Assembly (NCBI RefSeq): GCF_015155755.1
Contig: NZ_VWPI01000029.1
Span: 1 to 38,827, forward strand
DNA length: 38,827 nucleotides
Direction: 5' to 3'
Origin: Komagataeibacter sp. FXV3
GTDB lineage: Bacteria > Pseudomonadota > Alphaproteobacteria > Acetobacterales > Acetobacteraceae
Part shown: one piece after another, positions 31,467 through 38,827 of the stretch
How the letters are laid out: every line of letters starts with the position of its first letter
Numbering within the stretch: position 1 is the stretch's first letter
Position numbers and translations under genes: made by a program
The notes under the pieces: generated by a model
Database searches by the model: none
What the model was told of the DNA's origin: nothing
Seen by the model: only the letters and a program-made list of their open reading frames with translations

Positions 31467-32615
31467 ATGATCCTGCCGCGCCGGCAGCTTCTGGCCACTG
31501 CGGGGGCCGCGTTTTCCACCGGGTTGCTGCCCCGTGCGGGCCGGGCGGCCGCACCCACGGCCACCGAACGGCTTCTGGCGGGGCTTGCCGCCCCCTATGC
31601 CAACGTGCCGCCCATGCCCCCCGTGGCGGAGGAGGACGCCCTGCTGGCGCTGGGCTATGTCGGGCCGACCAGCGATGGCGGCTGGACCGAAATGCACCAT
31701 GTGGCGCTGCAGGCCGTGCGCCGTACCTTCCCGAAGCTGCGCACGGTGTATGTGGAAAGCGTGCCGTATTCGGCCGACGCCACGCGCCTGCTGCGTGAAT
31801 TCGTGGCCGAGGGCGCGCAGCTGGTCATGACCGGTGCGGATTATGGCGACTTCCTGACCGATGTGGCGGCGCGCGCGCCCGAAACCGCCTTCATGCAGTG
31901 CGATGGACGCCCCCTGCGGGGCAATGTCAGCTGGTACTACATCGCGCACTGGTATGTCAGCTACGTGATCGGTGTGGCGGCGGGCCTGCTGAGCAGGGAT
32001 GGAAAGCTGGGCTTCATCGCGTCCTTCCCGCTGCCTTCGGCCTATGCCGGGGCCAATGCAACGCTTATGGGCGCGCGCAGCGTCAACCCCGACGCCACCA
32101 TGCAGGTCATCAGCATCAATGCATGGTTCGACCCGCAGGCCGCCATTCAGGCCGCCAACGCGCTGGCGGACAAGGGGTGTGACTTCCTGTTCGGCATCAT
32201 GGACGAAGCGGGCTACCTGCATGTGGCGCAGGAACGCGGGCTGTGGGCGGCCATGTGGAACAAGGACATACGGCAGTTCGGGCCGGATGCGTACGTAGCA
32301 TCCGTCGTGCTGGATTTCACGCAGTTCTATATTGCGCAGGTGCGCGCGCGGCTGGCGGGCACATGGCGGCCGGTCCCGGAACTGCTGAGGATGGGCCAGG
32401 GCGTGGACCGCGACCCATGGGGCCAGCGCGTGCCGCAGGCGGTGCGCGACCGGGCGGACGCCGTGCGCGCGCGGATCATGGGCGGCTGGTCGCCCTTCAA
32501 CGGCCCCATCCATGACCAGCATGGGCAGTTGCGCGTGGCCGAAGGGACGACGATGAACGACCTTGAACTGTATGACTGGAACTGGGCGGTGGATGGGGTA
32601 AGCGGCCTGCCATAA
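31467..32615 (+). CDS. BMP-family (PnrA-like) substrate-binding protein, orphan
   Basis: 382 residues. A twin-arginine-like signal (PRRQLLATAGAAFSTGLLP, cleavage near AGRAAA) sends it to the periplasm. The mature part follows the basic-membrane-protein family: LGYVGPTSDGGWTEMHH, MTGADYGDF, and GFIASFPLPSAYAGANATLMGARSVNP. These proteins bind nucleosides or purines for ABC importers. AAGGAT at 31453-31458 is its ribosome-binding site, six bases after the hydrolase stop. No permease or ATPase gene is next to it, which is unusual; it must share a transporter encoded elsewhere or act alone. Confidence 0.87.
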   Translation: MILPRRQLLATAGAAFSTGLLPRAGRAAAPTATERLLAGLAAPYANVPPMPPVAEEDALLALGYVGPTSDGGWTEMHHVALQAVRRTFPKLRTVYVESVPYSADATRLLREFVAEGAQLVMTGADYGDFLTDVAARAPETAFMQCDGRPLRGNVSWYYIAHWYVSYVIGVAAGLLSRDGKLGFIASFPLPSAYAGANATLMGARSVNPDATMQVISINAWFDPQAAIQAANALADKGCDFLFGIMDEAGYLHVAQERGLWAAMWNKDIRQFGPDAYVASVVLDFTQFYIAQVRARLAGTWRPVPELLRMGQGVDRDPWGQRVPQAVRDRADAVRARIMGGWSPFNGPIHDQHGQLRVAEGTTMNDLELYDWNWAVDGVSGLP

Positions 32616-32616
32616 A

Positions 32617-32645
32617 CCCTGCCCGCCGTAATGCGGCGGGCAGGG
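32617..32645. terminator. Hairpin between the converging BMP and M48 genes
   Basis: CCCTGCCCGCC pairs perfectly with GGCGGGCAGGG around a short loop (32617-32627 and 32635-32645). It lies directly after the BMP stop and four bases from the protease stop (32649). It has no T-tail, but its strength and place suggest a shared terminator. Confidence 0.6.
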
Positions 32646-32648
32646 ATA

Positions 32649-34112
32649 TCATGGGGTCTGTTTCTGGGCCGCGATGCACTGCTGCTCGATGCCGTCATCG
32701 CCAATGGCCTCACATTGCGCTTCCAGCTTCACGTTCATGACACCGTTCTTGCTCTTGCGCGCGTTCAGTAGCCGAATGGGCAGGAAAGACCGGTCATTGA
32801 ACTTGTTCTGCTCATCAGCCATGTATTTTTCCGCCGCATCTGCCTTACCTAGCTGCGTCAGCAGTTTTCCCCACTCAAGGGCAATTGGCAGGGTCACATC
32901 GGGACGGTTGGCTGCCTTGATCAGGATCTGCAGGGCGTCAAGGGTCTTCCCGGTATGGGCTTCCACCATGTAATGCAGCCATGTCCAGTAAGCGCTCTGG
33001 TTGGTGGGAAACCCGATTTTTGCCAGCGTCGGACGGGCGGCGGACCAGTTGTTATTCCCCACGGCTTCCGCGGCACTCTGCAAAAGATTCATCTGGTTCA
33101 GGAAGGATGTAACAGCGGCGCTGTTTATCCATGTGACCATGGGCCTGGTATGCAGCGCGATAATGTCCTGATCGGCATAAACATGGTCGATATACTGGGA
33201 AACCGCCTTCAGCCGCGCTTCCGCATGCGGGTGCCGCTGGGTCAGCGTGTTCAGGCCGCTGACCAGCCTGCCATCAAGGTCATCAGGCTTTGAAGCCGTC
33301 AGGGTGACGCTGTCTATCTGGAATTTCTGCGGGCCGGTCTTTTTTGCCCTGGCGTTTTTCTCCGCGTCGCGTTTTTCTTCCGCAACCAGTACGCGTTCCA
33401 CCTTCAGTGCCTCGTCCAGCACGTAGCCCGATCGCGCCATGAGGTCGATGGCCAGGGTATCGGCCTCGGTTTCCTGCCCGCGCGACCATGACGGGAACAG
33501 CGCCGTATCGGCCAGCGCCTTGGCCCCCATGTTGGACACCAGCGCCTCCCCCGCGACCGACCCGGCATGGCTGACCGCCCCACCGATCAGGGTGCCCCAC
33601 TTTACCGCGGCGGATGCATAATTCTTTATGTTGGTGTTGCGCTGCTGGGCCACGGTATGTCCCAGAAGCACATGAGACAGTTCATGCGCCAGCACGAAGG
33701 CCAGCGCATCTTCGGACTGGATATCGCGATTGTCGTGGAAATACTGGATCAGCCCGGCATTGATGAAGATCGCCCCGGCTTCCGATACGTCGGATGTGAA
33801 ATCCTCGGTCGGTACCAGAAAAACCTGGACCTTTGGCTTCACCCCGTCCCAGTGCGTGAGCAGCCTATCGATGATGGACTGTGGATAGTTGGAAACCTGC
33901 GGGTCAATGATAATACCCGTCGGGTGCGTGCTGGCCGGACGCAGCAGGTCCTGCAGCGCCATGCTGCCCGGATAGCTGGTGCGCGGCTGGATGCGCGTAA
34001 TCAGCGGGGTGTTGTCCTTCGCCACCGCATCCACCGGGCAGGTGCCCAGCGCCATGGTGGCGCAGAGCACGGACGACAGCACAAGGCGTTTTCCCATCGC
34101 GCTAGCTGCCAT
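32649..34112 (-). CDS. M48-family zinc metalloprotease, exported
   Basis: 487 residues. It starts with a signal peptide (basic MAASAMGKR, hydrophobic LVLSSVLCATMALG, cleavage near VDAVA). The zinc site is HELSH at 143-147 with third ligand E214 in QETEAD, the M48 pattern. TPR-like helices follow from about 280 (HPHAEARL, then YWTWLHYMVEAHTGKTLDAL), as in BepA (YfgC), which edits misassembled outer-membrane proteins. FLVPTEDFTSDVSEAGAIFINAGLI is typical of the fold. The likely place is the periplasm. The start overlaps the stop of the small secreted protein gene by about 11 bp, so the two are coupled. It is the last gene of the CHASE2 operon. Confidence 0.9.
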   Translation of the reverse strand: MAASAMGKRLVLSSVLCATMALGTCPVDAVAKDNTPLITRIQPRTSYPGSMALQDLLRPASTHPTGIIIDPQVSNYPQSIIDRLLTHWDGVKPKVQVFLVPTEDFTSDVSEAGAIFINAGLIQYFHDNRDIQSEDALAFVLAHELSHVLLGHTVAQQRNTNIKNYASAAVKWGTLIGGAVSHAGSVAGEALVSNMGAKALADTALFPSWSRGQETEADTLAIDLMARSGYVLDEALKVERVLVAEEKRDAEKNARAKKTGPQKFQIDSVTLTASKPDDLDGRLVSGLNTLTQRHPHAEARLKAVSQYIDHVYADQDIIALHTRPMVTWINSAAVTSFLNQMNLLQSAAEAVGNNNWSAARPTLAKIGFPTNQSAYWTWLHYMVEAHTGKTLDALQILIKAANRPDVTLPIALEWGKLLTQLGKADAAEKYMADEQNKFNDRSFLPIRLLNARKSKNGVMNVKLEAQCEAIGDDGIEQQCIAAQKQTP

Positions 34113-34479
34113 GACACCCGCTGCCCAGGTTGTTGCTGATTCCGCCGGCCTGATCGATGCTGCCGGGGCCGATCTTCACGCACGCGGTTTCAGCCGGCGG
34201 GGCGGAGGTAATGTTGGTCTGCACGGCGGCGGGCTTCACCAGCACCACGCCCTTGTCGGTGCGAACCTTCAGCAGGCCGGTGCCGGCATCCTGCCCCACG
34301 ATGGGATCACCAATCAGTTCCGCGGCCGGGAACTGCCCCAGACGCTTGTGGTCCAGCCCGTAGACCGGAACCGTCTCGGCAAAGGTGCCCGTAATCTGCT
34401 TTCCGCCCGCAGCCTGCGCCGACAGCGGCAGGGCCAGGATGCAACCCGTCACAAGATACATGAAAGGCCTTGGGTTCAT
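34102..34479 (-). CDS. Small secreted protein, SH3-like
   Basis: 125 residues with a clear signal peptide (FMYLVTGCILALPLSAQAAG). The mature part (about 25-90) has alternating short hydrophobic strands (VPVYGLDHKRLGQFPAAELIG, LLKVRTDKGVVLVKPAAVQT) that look like a bacterial SH3 barrel. It ends in a Gly/Ser tail with two cysteines (C101 and C123) that could form a disulfide. I recognise no named family. It lies three bases after the CHASE2 gene and overlaps the M48 protease gene, so it probably works with both in the periplasm. Confidence 0.78.
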   Translation of the reverse strand: MNPRPFMYLVTGCILALPLSAQAAGGKQITGTFAETVPVYGLDHKRLGQFPAAELIGDPIVGQDAGTGLLKVRTDKGVVLVKPAAVQTNITSAPPAETACVKIGPGSIDQAGGISNNLGSGCHGS

Positions 34480-34482
34480 TTT

Positions 34483-36363
34483 CTAGATTTCCCTTTTGTG
34501 AAAAATGGTCAGGACGCGGTTCATCCAGCCACGCCCCCAATCGGACAGCAGGCGTCCGCCGCCGCCCACCACGTTTGAAAACCAGGCGACGAAGCCACCG
34601 GGCTCGGCAGCTTCCTGCGTGGCCAGGCGCAGCAGCAGCAGGCCGATCCAGTCGGCATTGGGCCAGCGGGGGCCGTCGCCGTTCAGCACGAACCCGATTG
34701 CGGCAAGCGTGGCCAGCAGGATCAGGTTGGCAAGATAGGATGATTCCCGCTTCTCTTCCGGCTTGCCCTGCGTCGGTTGCGCGGGTTTTTTCATGGAAAT
34801 GACGATGGGGCAGGCCCATGTCACCATAAACAGCATGGCAAGCAGGAAATATGCACCCACCAGGTTGCCCAAGCCATGCGTGGTGCCGCGCTGCACCAGG
34901 TCAATGAGCCAAAGGCAGATCGCGACAGAAAAGAGGACGAAAAAGCGCGTCCAGTACCAGCGGAAAGTCACGATGGAATCCACCACCGGGAACGATTTCT
35001 GGTGAACATGCGCAAGGTACCGCCGGGCATGCGCCAGCAGCCGCTGGCCATGATAGATGCACAACCGCAGGCCGGGCCATGAACGCAGTTTCTGTCGGTC
35101 GTACAGCGGCCACTGGCGGCGCACGACCATATACAGCGCGAAGCCCATCCACAGGACCAGTTCCGCGATTTCCGCCCAGTCAAGGCAGATGAATTCGCCC
35201 GGTTCATGAAAATAGCGCTTGCCGTAAACCACCAGGTTGTCGAACGCCATGGCATGCACGATCACGCCCGGCACACGGCCCAGCATGGGGATGTAGGTAT
35301 CGTCATGCTGGTCACGCAGGTCGGTGCCGTAGAACACCGCGCGCCCCTGAAGCAGGGATCCCAGCGCAGGGGAGCCCTCGGGCGTGCCAAGGCCACGTTG
35401 GCCCAACTGCTCCGCCCCGATTTCCAGCGGATAGAATGCAAAGACGTATTTGCCCGGTGTACGGTAGCGGAAGGTGTAGTGGAACCCCAGCGACATCGCC
35501 ATGCCCAGCCGCCCGCAGCCAAGGAACTGCTGGGTCTGGCAGCGCACCTGCCAGTAGTCGTCCAGTTGACTGACCATATGCTGTGCGGGATCGGGTTTCA
35601 GACCCCATTGTATGATCATCGGCGACCTGAAATCCTGGGGCCGGAAGCCGGGGCATCGCCCGCCCCAGCCGTCCTGACACAGACGACTGTACAGGTCATA
35701 GGCGGCGTTACCGCTTATGGGCGGACCTTCCTCATGCGTTTCAGGTTCGTGTTTTGCTTTTTTTCCGCCTTCCTCCTCCGGTTCATGGATCAGCGGATAG
35801 GCTCCGCCTTCGGCCCGGATGCCGGCGGTGTAACCCTCGCTGTGGATCAGGGGTTCGGGCAGGTCGGGCTGGTCATTACCATCATCGCCACGGCCGAATA
35901 GCAGCGGCACGCCCATGTCTTTCGCGCGCTGGATTACCGGCCTGAATTCATCCAGTGATTCCCCGGGGCGTTCATACATCATCCGCAGGTCGACAAAGAT
36001 CGCTGCCGGATGTGCATCCAGTATCCGGTTTAGCGTGTCGATATGACGCTTATATTCAAACGGGAAGGATGTATCGTATGCATCCAGCGTATGGTCGGTA
36101 ATGGCGACAACGGCAACATTGCGGTGCGTCGCATCCGATGACATGCCATAAAATGGCGCGCTGATAGCGTTGAACATGGTGGCCGATGACTGCTTGGTGG
36201 CGGATTCCAGCCCCATCGGATCAATGAATTTGAATACGCCCCAGAAAAGAAGCATGACCAGAAGATAAATAATTGAATTCATCCCTTTTTTTTGGGGACG
36301 ATCTTTCTTATTTTTGTTTTTGTCTTCCGTTTTATTTATAGTCTGCCTGTTTTTCCGGGCCAT
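34483..36363 (-). CDS. CHASE2-domain integral membrane protein without an output domain
   Basis: 626 residues. A very basic cytoplasmic start (about 1-27, Lys/Asn-rich) precedes a membrane helix (about 28-46). Residues 65-390 form an extracytoplasmic CHASE2 sensor: VAVVAITDHTLDAY, FVDLRMMYERPGESL, and the ending LQGRAVFYGTDLRDQHDDTYIP followed by GVIVHAMAFDNLV are hallmarks. An acidic insert lies at about 190-215. Four or so membrane helices follow (near 405, 475, 505, 550), then a short tail. CHASE2 usually fronts kinases, adenylate or diguanylate cyclases; none is present. It is first in an operon with an SH3-like secreted protein and an M48 protease, so it may sense envelope state and act through them. 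Confidence 0.87.
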   Translation of the reverse strand: MARKNRQTINKTEDKNKNKKDRPQKKGMNSIIYLLVMLLFWGVFKFIDPMGLESATKQSSATMFNAISAPFYGMSSDATHRNVAVVAITDHTLDAYDTSFPFEYKRHIDTLNRILDAHPAAIFVDLRMMYERPGESLDEFRPVIQRAKDMGVPLLFGRGDDGNDQPDLPEPLIHSEGYTAGIRAEGGAYPLIHEPEEEGGKKAKHEPETHEEGPPISGNAAYDLYSRLCQDGWGGRCPGFRPQDFRSPMIIQWGLKPDPAQHMVSQLDDYWQVRCQTQQFLGCGRLGMAMSLGFHYTFRYRTPGKYVFAFYPLEIGAEQLGQRGLGTPEGSPALGSLLQGRAVFYGTDLRDQHDDTYIPMLGRVPGVIVHAMAFDNLVVYGKRYFHEPGEFICLDWAEIAELVLWMGFALYMVVRRQWPLYDRQKLRSWPGLRLCIYHGQRLLAHARRYLAHVHQKSFPVVDSIVTFRWYWTRFFVLFSVAICLWLIDLVQRGTTHGLGNLVGAYFLLAMLFMVTWACPIVISMKKPAQPTQGKPEEKRESSYLANLILLATLAAIGFVLNGDGPRWPNADWIGLLLLRLATQEAAEPGGFVAWFSNVVGGGGRLLSDWGRGWMNRVLTIFHKREI

Positions 36364-36594
36364 ATATTGCAGTTCTTTATTTATAAAATAACATCAAAAT
36401 CCTGTTACAATCTGTGACCCAGAACTGTCAATAGGTAATAAACAAATAACAATCGTGGAAAAATATGGCGGTTTTGGTAAATCCTTATATATCTGGCAAT
36501 TAATCATACAGAACCAAATAGTTCCTGTATGAAAAATATGCCATGCCAGATGTCGGCTTGTTACTACCGGACACGAAAGGGGCGGGACTGGCCT
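36364..36594. other. AT-rich promoter region of the CHASE2 operon
   Basis: About 230 bp between the guanine deaminase stop and the CHASE2 start. It includes an imperfect inverted repeat at 36505-36531 (CATACAG..AAC / GTT..CTGTATG, one bulge), which may be an operator or a weak terminator for the deaminase gene. No gene is supported here. Confidence 0.4.
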
Positions 36595-37968
36595 TCAGTC
36601 TACATCCCCATGTACGCGGCGTCCGGCCACCCAGACAGCACGGATATCGGGGCGGCCCATATTACACAGCATCTGCTGCACCACATCCGCCGCAGTGTCG
36701 TCCGTACGGCCCGGACCAGGGGGCAGGATATTGCTGCCGGGGGCGGCACGGTCGATCAGGATGGCGTCAAACGCCTGTCCCGCATCAAACTGTCCCGCCG
36801 CGATATCCAGCGCTGCCATCCCCCCGCGCGTGGCCAGCCACAACCCTTCGGTAAAGGTCAGGCGCGCACCCGGCCTGCCGCGTTTCCCTGCCGTGCGCGC
36901 GGGGTCGGTGCCGGTATCAAGCATGCGCGATGCGGTGACCGCCATGGCGGCATTGACCGCGACGGAAGGGGAATACCCGCCCGAAATATCCGTGCCCAGC
37001 CCCACATGCACGCCCGCCTGCCATGCCTTGCGCAGTGGCAGCACCGCACCGGCGAAATAGGCGTTTGAAACGGGGCAGTGCGCAATGGCCGCGCCGCGTG
37101 CGTGGACCAGCGCCATGTCATCGGCTGTCATGAAACACGAATGGGCCAGCACCGTGCCGCGCCGCAGCAGGCCGAAGCGGTCCAGCGCCACGGTATCGTT
37201 CACGCCGGTCCGCTGGCGGACATAATCATGTTCCCAGTCACTTTCGGAACAGTGGGTCTGGATCAGGCAGTCTTCCGCCGCCGCCAGTGCGGCCAGTCCG
37301 CGCAGCAGGCCATCCGTGCAGGCCGGGATGAAGCGTGGCGTGACCATGGGACGCACAAGGCCCCTTTCGTTACCCGGCAGGGCGCGCACGGCATGGATGA
37401 AGCGGCGGGTGGCGTCCAGCGCCTGTTCCACGCCGGCATTGCGATAGGTGGGGGGGCACAGCGCCGGATCATCCATCGCCACCAGCCCGACATGGGCACG
37501 CAGGCCGTGGCGCAGGCAGGTGCGCGCCAGCAGCAGGCTGCTTTCTTCATGAATGGTGGCGAAAAAGACGGCGGTGGTGGTGCCATTGGCCAGCAGGGTG
37601 CGGACCATTTCATCATAGACCGGGGCAGCAAAGGCGGGATCGGCAAAACGGGCCTCCAGCGGAAAGGTCCGCTGTTCCAGCCAGTCCCGCAGCGGCAGGT
37701 CCAGCGCCCGGCCCATCTGCGGCCATTGCGGGGCATGGACATGCAGGTCGGCAAATCCCGGCATGAGCAGTTGCGCGGGCGAAAGCACCTGCACGGCCAT
37801 GCCATGGCGGGCGGCGTGGTCCAGTACCTGTGCCGCCATGGGGGTACTGGCATCATGCCGGGCCATGATCGTGCCATCCGCGCCCACATGCACCACACTG
37901 TCTGTCATGGTGGCCCGGTCGGTGGCGACCGGGTTGATGACATGACCGCGGATAACGAATTCATCCAT
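36595..37968 (-). CDS. guaD: Guanine deaminase family amidohydrolase
   Basis: 457 residues. PGFADLHVHAPQWPQMGRALD carries the metal histidines in the form H-x-H-x-PQ typical of guanine deaminase. IQTHCSESDWE and LAHSCFM supply the next histidines, and GLGTDISGGYSPSV the catalytic aspartate with the family's GGYSPS loop. It converts guanine to xanthine and ammonia. With the 8-oxoguanine-deaminase-like enzyme and BMP protein it forms a purine salvage or nitrogen theme in this region. It reads on the minus strand with its own upstream region (37969-38360). The CHASE2 operon follows 231 bp downstream. Confidence 0.85.
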   Translation of the reverse strand: MDEFVIRGHVINPVATDRATMTDSVVHVGADGTIMARHDASTPMAAQVLDHAARHGMAVQVLSPAQLLMPGFADLHVHAPQWPQMGRALDLPLRDWLEQRTFPLEARFADPAFAAPVYDEMVRTLLANGTTTAVFFATIHEESSLLLARTCLRHGLRAHVGLVAMDDPALCPPTYRNAGVEQALDATRRFIHAVRALPGNERGLVRPMVTPRFIPACTDGLLRGLAALAAAEDCLIQTHCSESDWEHDYVRQRTGVNDTVALDRFGLLRRGTVLAHSCFMTADDMALVHARGAAIAHCPVSNAYFAGAVLPLRKAWQAGVHVGLGTDISGGYSPSVAVNAAMAVTASRMLDTGTDPARTAGKRGRPGARLTFTEGLWLATRGGMAALDIAAGQFDAGQAFDAILIDRAAPGSNILPPGPGRTDDTAADVVQQMLCNMGRPDIRAVWVAGRRVHGDVD

Positions 37969-38360
37969 GCTGCAACTGAACCCCTACATTACGAAAACGC
38001 ATTATTATTTCCGTAAAGCACCCGTCTGCACAGTCCAAAAATCATTCCCGCAACCCCATGCGGACGGAAGGCGGGGCATGGGGGCGGGCAAACTCCACGA
38101 CCATTGGAAAACACATTGGAACTAAAGGGAAAATACGGATCTCCCAATTTTTTCCACAGGGTTATCTTTCTCCCTATCCCCGGAATCTGTGGATAAAGCG
38201 GGGCGGCCGTCCGAACGCCAGCCAAAGACCCATCATCTGGAACAGATTATTGATAGGCAAAGAAAGTTTCTGGTGAAGCTTTTTTCAAAAAGCTTCGGGG
38301 AATACCGCCCTTTGGAAAAAAGGCGGCACCCAGGAACCTTTTTCCATTCTTTCAATCAGT
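37969..38360. other. Intergenic region with DnaA-box-like sites and repeat copy C
   Basis: About 390 bp between the guanine deaminase start and the cupin stop. It has a consensus DnaA box TTATCCACA on the minus strand at 38188-38196, a one-mismatch box TTTTCCACA on the plus strand at 38150-38158, and AT-rich sequence around them. The repeat copy fills the right quarter. Confidence 0.5.
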
Positions 38361-38365
38361 TCAGT
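38264..38365 (+). repeat. Dispersed two-hairpin intergenic repeat, copy C
   Basis: It contains AGTTTCTGGTGAAGC, the palindrome AAGCTTTTTTCAAAAAGCTT, a second hairpin CCGCCCTTTGGAAAAAAGGCGG, and CCAGGAACCTTTTT. It aligns with copies at 10714-10815 and 839-940. It abuts and slightly overlaps the cupin stop codon, so on the minus strand its hairpins could serve as a 3' end for the cupin transcript. Confidence 0.8.
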
Positions 38366-38827
38366 GATACCGGCAGGGCTGGTTGATGACCGGTTCATTG
38401 GCGGACTGGATGACCATCAGCGTCACCGGCCCGCTGCCGATATTGCCCGCGTCATGTCCCTTTTTACCCCGATACGGGCCGGTTTGCATGGGGCGCACGC
38501 CCTGGTCCTCGCCGAACAGGATGTCACCCGGCCCCATTTCCACCCGCGTGCCGTCCATGGCGCGGACATACCACCGGCCCTGCAGGGGCACGATCCACTG
38601 GGGCCTGGGATCCGGGTGCCACGTGCCGTTCCAGCGCGCGGGCTGCACTGTCACCATCACGGTTGCAACCTGCGGGGCCATCGGGTCCTGCCATTGCGGG
38701 CCGGCGGGCGGGGACATGCTTTTAAGGAAAAAGTCATGCACTGGGCAGGTGGTGATGTGGCTGATCCCTTTGTCATCGGTCCATAAATGCCGGTACGACC
38801 GCTGGGGCGGGGCGGGCTGCGTGGTGT
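38361..38827 (-). CDS. Cupin-domain protein (5' partial)
   Basis: The frame is open to the window edge, so the true start lies to the right; the GTG at 38741 is probably internal, because the residues before it (RYHLWTDDKGISHIT) look like normal protein. The visible part has the cupin pattern: HPDPRPQWIVPLQGRWYVRA for the first metal-binding motif, MGPGDILFGED, and a later GHDAGNIGSGPVTLMVI with the final histidine. It is a small metal-dependent barrel; the family is functionally broad and I cannot name a substrate. Confidence 0.75.
   Translation of the reverse strand, partial: TTQPAPPQRSYRHLWTDDKGISHITTCPVHDFFLKSMSPPAGPQWQDPMAPQVATVMVTVQPARWNGTWHPDPRPQWIVPLQGRWYVRAMDGTRVEMGPGDILFGEDQGVRPMQTGPYRGKKGHDAGNIGSGPVTLMVIQSANEPVINQPCRYH

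Noticed and set aside
31107-32522. 471-codon minus-strand frame across the hydrolase and BMP genes
   Set aside because: It spans two genuine plus-strand genes and their junction and shows no protein family pattern.
37078-38016. 312-codon plus-strand frame opposite guanine deaminase
   Set aside because: Shadow of the amidohydrolase; the minus strand has all the metal-binding motifs.

Overview
The window looks like chromosomal DNA from a GC-rich alphaproteobacterium, most likely an acetic acid bacterium (Acetobacteraceae, Komagataeibacter/Gluconacetobacter type). That placement is inference. It rests on codon and base composition, on gene types typical of the group, on a small-RNA gene with the CCUCCC loop of alphaproteobacterial riboregulators, and on a two-hairpin intergenic repeat that I associate with acetic acid bacteria. 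No phage, insertion sequence, CRISPR array or rRNA was seen.

Layout. 1-950: end of an iron/heme-type ABC ATPase gene, a strong terminator and repeat copy A. 955-7169 (minus): an aspartate-type aminotransferase, an MFS and a DMT transporter, and pxpA-pxpC-pxpB with overlapping stops and starts. 7526-10546 (plus, divergent): an SDR oxidoreductase, a biotin carrier protein, a biotin carboxylase and a second carrier-like protein without the biotin lysine. 10848-16150: aspartate ammonia-lyase, a Nac-like LysR regulator and a TonB-dependent receptor. Together 955-16150 reads as a nitrogen/carbon scavenging island. The Pxp proteins would open 5-oxoproline (or a related lactam or amide) to glutamate, the aminotransferase would make aspartate, and AspA would release ammonia and fumarate. 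The biotin carboxylase, its carriers and the PxpB/PxpC halves contain every part of a urea-carboxylase-like enzyme, split over two divergent operons.

16359-26607 is mixed housekeeping and accessory DNA: a SRAP-family DNA-crosslinking protein, a FabG-like SDR, a small basic protein, a B12-binding radical SAM enzyme, a 48-residue small ORF with its own terminator, tRNA-Val(GAC), an N-formylglutamate amidohydrolase-like protein, YidB, a MmgR/alpha-r8-like small RNA, an ADP-sugar-type Nudix hydrolase, a large two-domain glycosyltransferase with seven N-terminal repeats, and YbaK.

26701-38827: a DUF1275 membrane protein and a long AT-rich gap. Then comes a purine-type cluster (8-oxoguanine-deaminase-like amidohydrolase, Fe(II)/2-oxoglutarate oxygenase, alpha/beta hydrolase, orphan BMP-type binding protein). 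A three-gene minus-strand operon follows (CHASE2 membrane protein, small SH3-like secreted protein, M48 metalloprotease), then a guanine deaminase, an intergenic region with two DnaA-box-like sites and repeat copy C, and a cupin gene that runs off the right edge.

Best candidates for something undescribed: the split biotin-dependent Pxp/carboxylase system with its biotin-less carrier, the CHASE2-SH3-M48 operon, and the repeat-fused double glycosyltransferase.
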